Below, one piece after another: positions 35,198 through 43,590 of a stretch of DNA of 64,000 nt. Both the position numbers and the translations under genes were made by a program. The stretch's first letter is position 1. Every line of letters starts with the position of its first letter. This DNA is from Roseicella frigidaeris. Its GTDB lineage: Bacteria > Pseudomonadota > Alphaproteobacteria > Acetobacterales > Acetobacteraceae. Under the pieces are notes generated by a model that made no database searches, was not told where the DNA came from, and was given only the letters and a program-made list of their open reading frames with translations. The DNA lies in NCBI RefSeq assembly GCF_003258945.1, contig NZ_QLIX01000002.1, forward strand, positions 310,843-374,842. Reading direction: 5' to 3'.

Positions 35198-36175
35198 TCA
35201 TTCGAGCTTCACCCCGGCGCGGCGGATCACCTCGGCCCAGCGTGCGCGCTCCGCCTCGAGGAAGCCGGCGAATTCCGCCGGTTGGTTGCCGGCCGGCACG
35301 GCCCCCTGGTCGCGCAGCAGGCGCGCCACCTCGGTATCGGCAAGCGCCGCCGTCGCCGCGCGGTGCAGCGCCGCCAGGGCGGATGGCGGGGTCCCCGCCG
35401 GCGCCAGCAGCCCGTGCCAATTGTCGGTCATCACCGCGGGCAGGCCGATCTCGGCCATGGTCGGCACCTCCGGCAGCAGCGGGTCGCGCGCCTTGCCGCC
35501 GATGGCGAGCGCCCGCAGCGCGCCGGCGCGGACATGCGGCAGCAGGATCGGCAGGTCGGCGAAGCCGAGCTCCACCTCCCGCGCGACCAGCGCCAGGGCG
35601 AGCGGGGCGCCGCCCTTGTAGGGCACATGGGTCAGCCGGATGCCGGTGGCGAGTTGCAGCAGCTCGCCCGCCAGATGCGGCATGCCGCCCGGCCCGGTCG
35701 AGCCGTAATTGAGCTCGCCCGGCCTCGCCTTCGCCGCCGCGACCAGCGCCTCGACGCTGCGCCAGGGCTGCGCCGCCGGCACCACCAGCGGCTCGTGCAC
35801 GATGACCGCGAGGCTGATCGGCGCGAAGTCCCGCGCCGCGTCATAGGGCATGGCCGGCTGCAGCGAGGGCGAGATGACCAGGCCGCCGGCGCTCCCCATG
35901 CCGATGACATGCCCGTCCGGCGGCGCCTTCGCCACCGCGTCGAGCCCGGTGACGCCGCCCGCGCCCGGCCGTGCCTCCACCACCACCGGCTGGCCGAGTT
36001 CGGCCGACATCCGCGGCACCAGCAGCCGGGCGATGATGTCGCTCGGCCCGCCGGTGGCGAAGGGGACGATCAGGCGGAGCGGCCGGCTGGGAAAGGGCGC
36101 CGCCAGGGCCGGGCCGGGGACGCGGGCGGCGGCGAGGGCGGGCAGCGCCAGCAGGGCGCGGCGTCGAAGGCGCAT
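35198..36175 (-). CDS. Bug-family tripartite tricarboxylate transporter (TctC-like) binding protein
   Basis: 325 residues. Signal peptide MRLRRRALLALPALAAARVP..ALA, then FPSRPLRLIVPFATGGPSDI, the hallmark Bug start, and LNYGSTGPGGMPHLAGELLQ and THVPYKGGAPLALALVAREV. Bug proteins capture carboxylates in the periplasm. No TctA/TctB membrane partner is present. GGGGGAGG lies before the ATG at 36175. Divergent from the enolase-superfamily gene, so the two may share control. Confidence 0.92.
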   Translation of the reverse strand: MRLRRRALLALPALAAARVPGPALAAPFPSRPLRLIVPFATGGPSDIIARLLVPRMSAELGQPVVVEARPGAGGVTGLDAVAKAPPDGHVIGMGSAGGLVISPSLQPAMPYDAARDFAPISLAVIVHEPLVVPAAQPWRSVEALVAAAKARPGELNYGSTGPGGMPHLAGELLQLATGIRLTHVPYKGGAPLALALVAREVELGFADLPILLPHVRAGALRALAIGGKARDPLLPEVPTMAEIGLPAVMTDNWHGLLAPAGTPPSALAALHRAATAALADTEVARLLRDQGAVPAGNQPAEFAGFLEAERARWAEVIRRAGVKLE

Positions 36176-36297
36176 GGTTCCTCCCCCAGGGGTCGTCGCC
36201 GGGGCTTTCATGGCCCTCGGCGGGCTGCGAGTATGGCCCCCGGCCGCCGGTCCCGGCGAGGGCCGGCGGCCCAAGCGAGAGGGACAGGACCCGGCCC

Positions 36298-37386
36298 ATG
36301 CGCATCACCGCCGTCACCGGCCACATCCTCAGCAGCCCCTTCACCTATGGCGGCCCGCCGGGGCCGGGCGGCAACCTGCATCTGCGCGACATCGACACGC
36401 TGCTGGTGCGGGTCGAGACGGATGCCGGCATCACCGGCTGGGGCGAGGCCTTCGGCTTCAACCTGGTGCGCACCACGCGGCAGGCGCTGACCGAGCTCAT
36501 CGCGCCGGTCTGCCAGGGCGAGGCGGTGGCGGACATCGCCGGGCTGATGCGCCGGCTGCAGCGGCGCCTGCACAATTTCGGCCGCAACGGCGCCGTCACC
36601 TTCGCGCTCTCCGGCCTCGACATCGCGCTCTGGGACATCGCCGCCAAGGCGGCGGGGAAGCCGCTGCACGCGCTGCTCGGCGGCGCGCGGCGGGAGCGGG
36701 TGCCGGCCTATGCCAGCCTGCTGCGCTACGGCGAGGCCGGGCATGTCGCGCGCAACACGGCCGAGGCGATCCGCCGCGGCTACCGGCGCATCAAGCTGCA
36801 CGAGGTCGATCTCGGCTGCATCCGCGCGGCGCGCGAGGCGGCGCCGGCCGAGGTGCCGCTGATGCTCGACATCAACTGCGCCTGGGACAGCGTGGACCAG
36901 GCGGTCGGCTTCTGCCGGGCGGTGCAGGGGATGAACGTGCGCTGGGTGGAGGAGCCGGTCTGGCCGCCGGAGGATTTCGCCGCCATCGCCGCGGTGCGCC
37001 GGGCGGGCGGCACCGGCATCGCGGCCGGCGAGTGCCTCGGCAGCCCGGAGAGCATCGGCACCATGCTGGCGGCCGGCGCGGTGGATGTCGTGCAGCCGAG
37101 CGTGACGAAGGTCGGCGGCCTCTCGGCCATGCTGGCGGTGCGCGACCTCGCGGCCCGGCACGGCGCGGCGCTGGTGCCGCACTGCCCCTATTACGGCCCC
37201 GGCCTGCTGGCGAGCCTGCATGTCCTCGCCTGCGCCGCGGTCGAGGAGCCACTGGAATACTATTTCGCCGATCTCGCCCAGCCGCCCTATCCGGCGCTGA
37301 TCCCGCGCGAGGGCTTCGTCGCCGTGCCGCAGGGACCGGGGCTTGGGCTCGAGATCGACCCGGCGGTCCTGGCCGGCGCGGGCTGA
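36298..37386 (+). CDS. Mandelate racemase/muconate lactonizing enzyme family protein (enolase superfamily)
   Basis: 362-residue enolase-superfamily enzyme. N-terminal capping domain (1-125) and barrel with metal ligands Asp191 (LMLDIN), Glu218/219 (WVEEP) and Glu245 (AAGECLG). The second-strand motif, normally Lys-x-Lys, is here KLH (Lys166-x-His168), and His295 (VPHCPYYGPG) is in the position of the mandelate racemase His. The base pair therefore looks altered but functional. The substrate is unknown: sugar acid dehydratase or racemase are options. A BenE-like transporter follows after 60 bases. Confidence 0.88.
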   Translation: MRITAVTGHILSSPFTYGGPPGPGGNLHLRDIDTLLVRVETDAGITGWGEAFGFNLVRTTRQALTELIAPVCQGEAVADIAGLMRRLQRRLHNFGRNGAVTFALSGLDIALWDIAAKAAGKPLHALLGGARRERVPAYASLLRYGEAGHVARNTAEAIRRGYRRIKLHEVDLGCIRAAREAAPAEVPLMLDINCAWDSVDQAVGFCRAVQGMNVRWVEEPVWPPEDFAAIAAVRRAGGTGIAAGECLGSPESIGTMLAAGAVDVVQPSVTKVGGLSAMLAVRDLAARHGAALVPHCPYYGPGLLASLHVLACAAVEEPLEYYFADLAQPPYPALIPREGFVAVPQGPGLGLEIDPAVLAGAG

Positions 37387-37446
37387 GCGCGAAGCGCCGC
37401 CGCCCCGGTTGTTCGCCGCCGCCCGATCGGCTGTAAACGCCGTCGC

Positions 37447-38607
37447 ATGATCGGATCGCTCTCGGCCCCGGCCCTCGCCGCGGGGCTGCTCGCCGGCTTC
37501 GTCGGCTTCGCCTCCTCCTTCGCCGTGGTGCTGCAGGGCCTCTCGGCCATGGGGGCGAGCCCGGCGCAGGCGGCCTCCGGCCTGATGGCGCTCTCCATCG
37601 CCATGGGGCTTTGCGGCATCGTGCTCAGCCTGTGGCGGCGCATGCCGATCAGCGTCGCCTGGTCGACGCCGGGCGGGGCGCTGCTCGCCGCCTCGGCCCT
37701 GCCGGCGGGCGGCTTCGCCGAGGCCGTCGGCGCCTTCCTCCTCGCCGGGGCGCTGATCCTGCTGGCCGGGCTGTGGCGCCCGCTCGGCCGCGCGGTCGCC
37801 GCCATCCCGCCGCCGCTGGCCAATGCCATGCTCGCCGGGGTGCTGCTCGGCCTTTGCCTGGCGCCGGTGCGGGCGCTGGTGGAGGCGCCGCTGCCCGGCC
37901 TCGCCATCCTGCTCGGCTGGGCGCTGGTCGGGCGTGTCAACCGGCTGCTCGCCGTGCCGGCGGCGGTGCTGATCGCGGTGGTCGCCATCGCCCTGACGGT
38001 GTCGCTGCCGCCCGGCCTGCTCGCCGCGGCGGGGCCGGCGCCGGTGCTGGTCGCGCCGCAATTCTCGCTCGCCGCCCTGGCCGGCATCGCCCTGCCGCTC
38101 TTCCTCGTCACCATGGCGTCGCAGAACATCCCGGGCATGGCGGTGCTCACCGTGAACGGCTACCGGCCGGCGCCTGGGCCGCTCTTCGCCGTCACCGGCC
38201 TCTTCACCCTGGCGGCGGCGCCCTTCGGCGGCCATGCGGTCAACCTCGCCGCCATCACCGCCGCGCTCTGTGCCAGCCCCGAGGCCGATCCCGACCCGCG
38301 GCGGCGATGGCAGGCGGCGGTGGTTGCCGGGGTGGTCTACATCCTCTTCGGCCTGCTGGCCGGCACGGCGACGCGCTTCGTCGGCGCGGCGCCGCCGATC
38401 CTGATCCAGGCCGTGGCCGGCCTCGCCCTGCTCGGGGCCTTCGCCGGGGCGTTGCAGGCGGCGCTGGCGGCGGCCGAGACGCGGGAGGCGGCGGTGATCA
38501 CCTTCCTCGTCACCGCCTCGGGCCTCACCGTCTTCGGCATCAGCGGCGCCTTCTGGGGGTTGCTGGCGGGCGGGGCGATGCTCGCCCTGCAGCATCGGCG
38601 CGGCTGA
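37447..38607 (+). CDS. benE: BenE-family benzoate/H+ symporter-like permease
   Basis: 386 residues with about 11-12 hydrophobic segments. Conserved BenE features include GFVGFASSFAVVLQGLSAMG, WSTPGGALLAA and VTMASQNIPGMAVLTVNGYR, the last being the family signature. BenE members import benzoate-like aromatic acids with protons, though many have other substrates. It follows the enolase-superfamily gene in the same direction, so it may import that enzyme's substrate. A convergent Bug gene starts ten bases after its stop. Confidence 0.9.
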   Translation: MIGSLSAPALAAGLLAGFVGFASSFAVVLQGLSAMGASPAQAASGLMALSIAMGLCGIVLSLWRRMPISVAWSTPGGALLAASALPAGGFAEAVGAFLLAGALILLAGLWRPLGRAVAAIPPPLANAMLAGVLLGLCLAPVRALVEAPLPGLAILLGWALVGRVNRLLAVPAAVLIAVVAIALTVSLPPGLLAAAGPAPVLVAPQFSLAALAGIALPLFLVTMASQNIPGMAVLTVNGYRPAPGPLFAVTGLFTLAAAPFGGHAVNLAAITAALCASPEADPDPRRRWQAAVVAGVVYILFGLLAGTATRFVGAAPPILIQAVAGLALLGAFAGALQAALAAAETREAAVITFLVTASGLTVFGISGAFWGLLAGGAMLALQHRRG

Positions 38608-38616
38608 GCGCCCCGG

Positions 38617-39618
38617 CTATTCCGCCTTCACCCCGGAGGCCGCCACCGCCTCGCGCCAGGTCGCGGACTCCGTGCGCACCAGCACGGCGAAATCCTGCTG
38701 CGAGGTCCAGGCCGCCCCGGCGCCCTGCGTCGCCAGGCCGTCGCGCACCGGCGCCGCCGCGCTCGCCGTCCTCAGCGCGGCCGAGAGCTGCGCCGCGATC
38801 GCTGCCGGCAACCCGCGCGGCGCGACGGCGCAGTACCAGTTCTCGGCCAGCAGATGCGGGAGGCCCGCCTCGCCGGTGGTCGGCAGCGCCGGCAGCGACG
38901 GGCTGCGTTGCCGCGCGGCGAGGGCGAGGGCGGTGATGGCGCCCGCCTTGATATGCGGCAGGATCACGGGCAGGTCGGCGAAGAGGAGCTGGATCTGGCC
39001 GGCGACGAGATCCGTCACCGCCGGCGCGGCGCCGCGATAGGGCACGATCTCCGCCTGGATGCCGGCCTGGCTGCGGAAGCGATGCGCCGTCAGGTGGCTG
39101 ATGCCGGCCGCGCCGGCCGTGCCGATGTTGAGCGTGCCGGGGCGGCGGCGGGCCAGGTCCAGCAGCGCCGGCAGGCTGTCCAGGCCGAGGCCGGGATGCG
39201 CGACCAGCGCCTCCGGCACCGTCGCCACCACGCTGAGCAGCGTGACATCCTCCGGCACCCGATAGGGCATGCTGGGCTGGGTGTGCGGCGCGATCACCAG
39301 CGAGCCGCCATCGACGATGCCGAAGAGGCTGCCATCCGGCGGCGATTTCAGGACGAAATCCGTTCCCACCACGCCCGAGCCGCCGGCGCGGTTCTCGACC
39401 AGCACGGTCTGGCCGAGGGCGGCGGTGAGGGCCGGGGCGTAGAGGCGGGCGATGATGTCGTTCGGCCCGCCGGGCGGGTAGGGGACGATGGCGCGGATCG
39501 GGCGCGCGAGCCAGCCGGTCGCCGCCGCATCCTGGCTCTGGCTCTGGCCCTGGCCCTGGCCCTGGGCCCGGGCCAGCGACAGCGCCGGCAGGGCGCCGAG
39601 CAGCGAACGTCGCCGCAT
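38617..39618 (-). CDS. Bug-family tripartite tricarboxylate transporter binding protein
   Basis: 333 residues. Export leader MRRRSLLGALPALSLARAQG runs into an odd Gln-Gly/Gln-Ser dipeptide repeat (residues 19-31) that continues to the mature start PIRAIVPYPPGGPNDIIARL. Then LNIGTAGAAGISHLTAHRFR and EIVPYRGAAPAVTDLVAGQI are canonical Bug blocks. It is a homologue, not a copy, of the 35198-36175 protein. Membrane partners are absent. A GGGAGG lies before the ATG at 39618. Confidence 0.92.
   Translation of the reverse strand: MRRRSLLGALPALSLARAQGQGQGQSQSQDAAATGWLARPIRAIVPYPPGGPNDIIARLYAPALTAALGQTVLVENRAGGSGVVGTDFVLKSPPDGSLFGIVDGGSLVIAPHTQPSMPYRVPEDVTLLSVVATVPEALVAHPGLGLDSLPALLDLARRRPGTLNIGTAGAAGISHLTAHRFRSQAGIQAEIVPYRGAAPAVTDLVAGQIQLLFADLPVILPHIKAGAITALALAARQRSPSLPALPTTGEAGLPHLLAENWYCAVAPRGLPAAIAAQLSAALRTASAAAPVRDGLATQGAGAAWTSQQDFAVLVRTESATWREAVAASGVKAE
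39532..39567 (-). repeat. Hexanucleotide repeat in Bug leader
   Basis: Six 6-base units (CTGGCC/CTGGCT/CTGGGC) coding for alternating Gln-Gly and Gln-Ser just after the signal peptide of the binding protein. Such repeats can change length by slippage without breaking the frame. Confidence 0.7.
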
Positions 39619-39819
39619 GTCCTGTCCTCCCCATGCGTTCCGCGACGCATGGTGCCCGCCGGTCCGCCCCGCTGCCAGAGGCGGCGGCGCCGGCGGCCGG
39701 GCGCCAATCGGACCCGTCGCTGCCCGGTCGCGGCGTCACCCCGGCCGGCCGTGGCGCCCCAGGGCCGGCGGGGACGCGCCGGAGCCCCCGCAGCGCCGCG
39801 AAGCGGCTTCGGAGCGTTC

Positions 39820-40209
39820 TCAATCGAGCGGCAGGGCGTAGGGGTCGAAGGCCGGGTCGGGATCGGCGTAGGGATAGGGCGGCGGCGGCTCGGGCGCGGC
39901 CTGGGGCAGCGGGGGATAGGCCGCCGCGGCCGCCCGCTCGCGGTCCAGCCCGTCGCCGACCACGCCGCCGAGCAGCGCCCCGGCGGCGGCCCCCCCGAGC
40001 ACGCCGAGGCCGCGGTCATGCGGCCCGGCGGCGACGCCGCCGATCAGCCCGCCGGCCAGGGCGCCGGCCGCGGCGCCGGCCCCGGCATTCGGGCCCAGCG
40101 GCGGCGCCTGGCCATAGGGCGGATAGGCGGGCTCCTGGACATAGACGCAGCCGCCCAGGGCCAGAGCGAGGGCGAGGAGGGCAGCACCGATGGGGCGGAC
40201 GCCGGTCAT
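39820..40209 (-). CDS. Glycine-zipper outer-membrane lipoprotein-like protein
   Basis: 129 residues. The N-terminal signal ends in a lipobox ALALGGC, followed by VYVQEPAYPPYGQAPPLGP, then two glycine-zipper helices, GAAAGALAGGLIGGVAAG and GGAAAGALLGGVVGDGLD, and a Pro/Tyr-rich tail. The pattern is that of small SlyB/OmpA-like glycine-zipper lipoproteins. Divergent from the ChrA genes. Function is structural or stress-related by family; not known here. Confidence 0.75.
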   Translation of the reverse strand: MTGVRPIGAALLALALALGGCVYVQEPAYPPYGQAPPLGPNAGAGAAAGALAGGLIGGVAAGPHDRGLGVLGGAAAGALLGGVVGDGLDRERAAAAAYPPLPQAAPEPPPPYPYADPDPAFDPYALPLD

Positions 40210-40338
40210 GCGCCGAGCCTGCCGCCCGCCCGCGGCCGTCCCGTGGCGCGACGATGGCGAGGCCGGGGCAGGCGAGGCGGCTCGACAGCCCGGCGCCGCC
40301 GGGGGAGAAGCGGGGATCCCCAGCCAGGCGGACCGGCC

Positions 40339-40893
40339 GTGTCGAACCCCCAGCGCCCGCAGGCGCCGCTCCTCGAGATCCTGCGCGTCTTCGGCGCCAT
40401 CGGCATGGCCAGCTTCGGCGGCGGGCTGCCGGGCTGGATGCACCGCGAGGTCGTCGAGAAGCGCGGCTGGATGGCCGAGGAGCGCTTCCTCGCCGGCATC
40501 GCGCTCGGCCAGGTGCTGCCGGGGCCGAACAGCGTCAACCTCGCCCTCTATATCGGCCAGCAATTGCGCGGCTGGGCCGGCGCCGCCATGGCCTTCCTCG
40601 GCATCCTCGGGCCGCCCTTCCTGTTCATCCTCGCCCTCACCCTGCTCTATGGCTGGGCCGGCAGCGTCGCCGGTCTCGGCGTGGTGCTCTCCGGCGTCGC
40701 GGCCGCCGGCCTCGCCAACTCGCTCACCGTCGGCCTGCGCACGGCGCGGCGGATGCGCGGGCTCTGGTCCTGGGCGGTGGTGCTGGCGACCTTCCTCGGC
40801 GTCGGCGTGCTGCGCCTGCCGATGATCCCCGTCATGCTGGTGCTCGGCCCGGTGAGCATCGGCCTCGCCTGGCGGTTCGCCCGGCATGCCTGA
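40339..40893 (+). CDS. chrA: Chromate transporter, N-terminal half (ChrA family)
   Basis: 184 residues, starting with GTG. FGAIGMASFGGGLPGWMHRE and GIALGQVLPGPNSVNLALYI are the signature of the first CHR domain. Five to six hydrophobic segments follow. The next gene encodes the second half in another frame, overlapping by eight bases. Such paired short CHR proteins work together as one antiporter. Homologues export chromate in return for sulfate, but the physiological substrate here may be different. Confidence 0.85.
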   Translation: MSNPQRPQAPLLEILRVFGAIGMASFGGGLPGWMHREVVEKRGWMAEERFLAGIALGQVLPGPNSVNLALYIGQQLRGWAGAAMAFLGILGPPFLFILALTLLYGWAGSVAGLGVVLSGVAAAGLANSLTVGLRTARRMRGLWSWAVVLATFLGVGVLRLPMIPVMLVLGPVSIGLAWRFARHA

Positions 40894-41431
40894 GCGGCTG
40901 CTCGCCCTCCTCCTGGTCTTCGCGCCGCTCTCCCTGGTCTCGCTCGGCGGCGGCCCCTCGATCTTCGCCGAGATGCAGCGCCAGGCGGTCGAGGTGCATC
41001 GCTGGATGCCGGCGGGGATGTTCACCGACCTCTTCGCCATCTCGCGCGCCGCGCCGGGGCCCGGCTCGCTGATCGGCGCGCTGGTCGGCTGGCAGGCGGC
41101 GGGCTTCGCCGGCGCGCTGGTCGCGGCGCTGGCGCTCTACCTGCCCTCCTCGCTGTTGCTGCTCGGCATCGGGCATTGGTGGCACCGGCGCGGCGACGGG
41201 CCGGCCCGGCGGGTGGTCGAGCGCGGGCTGGCGCCGCTGGCCGTCGGGCTGATCTTCGCCGGCGTGCTGACCCTGCTGCGCGCCGACGGCGCCGGCTGGC
41301 TGGAACTCGTGACGCTCGGCCTCAGCACCCTGGCGCTGCTGCGCGGGGTCAGCCCCTACTGGGTGCTGCTGGTGGTCGGCCTCGCCTATGCGACGCTGCA
41401 GCAGGCCGGGGCGATCGGCAGCGGCGGTTGA
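40886..41431 (+). CDS. chrA: Chromate transporter, C-terminal half (ChrA family)
   Basis: 181 residues, with the CHR signature SLGGGPSIFAEMQRQAVEVH and FAISRAAPGPGSLIGALVGW. Six hydrophobic segments. It overlaps the first half by eight bases; both halves keep complete domain boundaries (own start, own SGGG-type motif), so this is a genuine two-gene transporter, not a frameshifted long ChrA. Stop 71 bases before the pimF-like gene. Confidence 0.85.
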   Translation: MPERLLALLLVFAPLSLVSLGGGPSIFAEMQRQAVEVHRWMPAGMFTDLFAISRAAPGPGSLIGALVGWQAAGFAGALVAALALYLPSSLLLLGIGHWWHRRGDGPARRVVERGLAPLAVGLIFAGVLTLLRADGAGWLELVTLGLSTLALLRGVSPYWVLLVVGLAYATLQQAGAIGSGG

Positions 41432-41502
41432 CGCGGGCCGGGCCTGGCCCGAGACTGCGGCCCGAGCACACACCCGAAATCAAGAACTTACGGAGGGGAG
41501 CC

Positions 41503-43590
41503 ATGGCCGGAGAGCCGCAATTCGTCGAGCATGCGCGGGACGGCGACATCCACGTCCTCCGCATCGCCAATCCGCCGGTGAACACGCTGCGGACCGAGGT
41601 CCGCGCCGGCCTGCTGGACGGCATCCAGGCGGCGACGCGCGAGGGCGCGCGGGCCATCGTGCTGATGGGGTCGAACCGCGGCTTCTCGGCCGGGGCCGAG
41701 ATGACCGAGTTCGGCAAGCCGCGGAAGCCGCCCTCGCTGCCGGAGGTGTTCGACGCCATCGAGCAGTCGAAGGTGCCGGTGATCGCCGCGATCCACGGCA
41801 ATGCGCTCGGCGGCGGGCTGGAGCTGGCGCTCGCCTGCCATGCCCGCGTCGCCTCGCCGGGCGCGCAGCTCGGCCTGCCGGAGGTCAAGCGCGGCTTCGT
41901 GCCGGGGGCGGGCGGCACGCAGCGCCTGCCGCGGTTGATCGGGCTCGAGGCGCTCCGCCTCATCGTCTCCGGCGAGTCGGTGACGCCGGAGGAAGCCCAG
42001 CGCCTCGGCTTCGTCGATGCGGTGCTGGGCGGCGACCTGGAGCATGCCGCCATCGCCTGGGCGCGGGAGAATGCCGGGACGTCCTTCACCCTGGCACGCA
42101 ACCGGACGGACCGGATCGCCGGCTACGACGCCGCGCAATTCGACGAGGCCGCCAAGAAGCTCACCGCCCGCAGCCGCGGCCAGGAAAGCCCGCTCGGCTG
42201 CGTCGCCGCGGTGCGCGCCGCCTTCACCATGCCCTTCGAGGATGGGCTGAACGTCGAGCGCGAGCAGTTCACCCGCCTGGTGCAGGGCGAGCAGAGCCAG
42301 GCGCTGCGGCACATCTTCTTCGGCGAGCGCGAGGCGCAGCGCATCCCCGACCTGCCAGCGGAGGCGAAGCCGCTGCCGGTGAACCGCCTCGTCGTCATCG
42401 GCGGCGGCACCATGGGCGGCGGCATCGCCATGTCGGCGGCGAATTTCGGCCTGCCGGTGACGATGGTCGAGACCTCGGAGGAGGCGCTGCAGAAGGGCCT
42501 CAAGCGCTGCGAGGCGAATTGGGAGCGCACCGTGAAGTCCGGCCGCCTCTCCCAGGCCGAGTACGAGAAGCGCCGCGCCCTGCTCTCCGGCACCACCGAC
42601 TTCGAGAAGGCGGTCGGCGAGGCCGATCTCGTCATCGAGGCGGTGTTCGAGAACATGGCGGTGAAGAAGGAGGTCTTCGCCCGGCTCGACAAGGCGGCGC
42701 GGCCGGGCGTGGTGCTCGCCTCCAACACCTCGACCCTCGACATCGACGAGATCGCCTCGGCGACGCAGCGGCCCGAGCTCGTCATCGGCATGCACTTCTT
42801 CAGCCCGGCCAATGTCATGCGGCTGCTGGAGAACGTGAAGGGCAAGGCCTCTAGCCCGGCGACCATCGCCACCGCCACCGAGGTGGGCAAGCGGATCGGC
42901 AAGCTGCCGGTGCTGGTCGGCAATTGCGACGGCTTCGTCGGCAACCGGATGACCGGCAAGCGCGGGCCGCAGATCGAGAAGCTGCTGCTGGAGGGCTGCC
43001 TGCCGCAGGATATCGACCGGGTGATGGAGGGCTATGGCATGGCCATGGGCCCGCTCGCCACCGGCGACCTGGCCGGGCTCGATATCGGCGCGGCGGTGCG
43101 TAAGGCGCGCGGCACGGTGGCGCCGGTGGCCGATGCGGTGGTCGCCGCCGGGCGGCTCGGCCAGAAGACCAGCAAGGGCTATTACGACTACGACGAGAAC
43201 CGCAAGCGCATCCCCTCGAAGGAGGTCGAGCAGATCATCCTCGATCTCGCCGAGAAGATGCAGGTGCGGCGGCGCAAGATCGAGGATGGCGAGATCCTGG
43301 AGCGGGTGCTGCTGCCGATGGTGAACGAGGGCGCCCGCATCCTCGAGGAGGGGATCGCCTATCGCCCCATCGACATCGACGTCATCTTCGTCAACGGCTT
43401 CGGCTGGCCGGCCTTCCGCGGCGGGCCGATGTTCTTCGCCGACCGGATCGGGTTGAAGGCAGTGCGCGACAAGCTGGCGCATTACGCCGAGACGACCAAC
43501 GACCCGAACCTGAAGCCGGCGGCGCTGATCGAGCGGCTGGCTAAGGAGGGCGGCAGCTTCGCCACGCTGAAGGGCGCCGCGAAGGGCTGA
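41503..43590 (+). CDS. pimF: PimF-like enoyl-CoA hydratase/3-hydroxyacyl-CoA dehydrogenase
   Basis: 695-residue bifunctional beta-oxidation enzyme (FadB/FadJ family). N-terminal crotonase domain (1-200: NALGGGLELALACHARV, then PEVKRGFVPGAGGTQRLPRL), a linker, NAD-binding domain (VVIGGGTMGGGIAMSAANFG, about residue 297) with VIEAVFENMAVKKEVFARLD and MHFFSPANVMRLLENVKG, and the C-terminal double HAD domains. A GGAGGGG lies before the ATG at 41503. It heads a four-gene run matching pimF-A-C-D of Rhodopseudomonas palustris pimeloyl-CoA degradation. Confidence 0.9.
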   Translation: MAGEPQFVEHARDGDIHVLRIANPPVNTLRTEVRAGLLDGIQAATREGARAIVLMGSNRGFSAGAEMTEFGKPRKPPSLPEVFDAIEQSKVPVIAAIHGNALGGGLELALACHARVASPGAQLGLPEVKRGFVPGAGGTQRLPRLIGLEALRLIVSGESVTPEEAQRLGFVDAVLGGDLEHAAIAWARENAGTSFTLARNRTDRIAGYDAAQFDEAAKKLTARSRGQESPLGCVAAVRAAFTMPFEDGLNVEREQFTRLVQGEQSQALRHIFFGEREAQRIPDLPAEAKPLPVNRLVVIGGGTMGGGIAMSAANFGLPVTMVETSEEALQKGLKRCEANWERTVKSGRLSQAEYEKRRALLSGTTDFEKAVGEADLVIEAVFENMAVKKEVFARLDKAARPGVVLASNTSTLDIDEIASATQRPELVIGMHFFSPANVMRLLENVKGKASSPATIATATEVGKRIGKLPVLVGNCDGFVGNRMTGKRGPQIEKLLLEGCLPQDIDRVMEGYGMAMGPLATGDLAGLDIGAAVRKARGTVAPVADAVVAAGRLGQKTSKGYYDYDENRKRIPSKEVEQIILDLAEKMQVRRRKIEDGEILERVLLPMVNEGARILEEGIAYRPIDIDVIFVNGFGWPAFRGGPMFFADRIGLKAVRDKLAHYAETTNDPNLKPAALIERLAKEGGSFATLKGAAKG

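Noticed and set aside
40339-41431. Frameshifted single chrA gene
   Set aside because: Each half has a full CHR signature, its own start and a short overlap, as in known two-gene ChrA systems.
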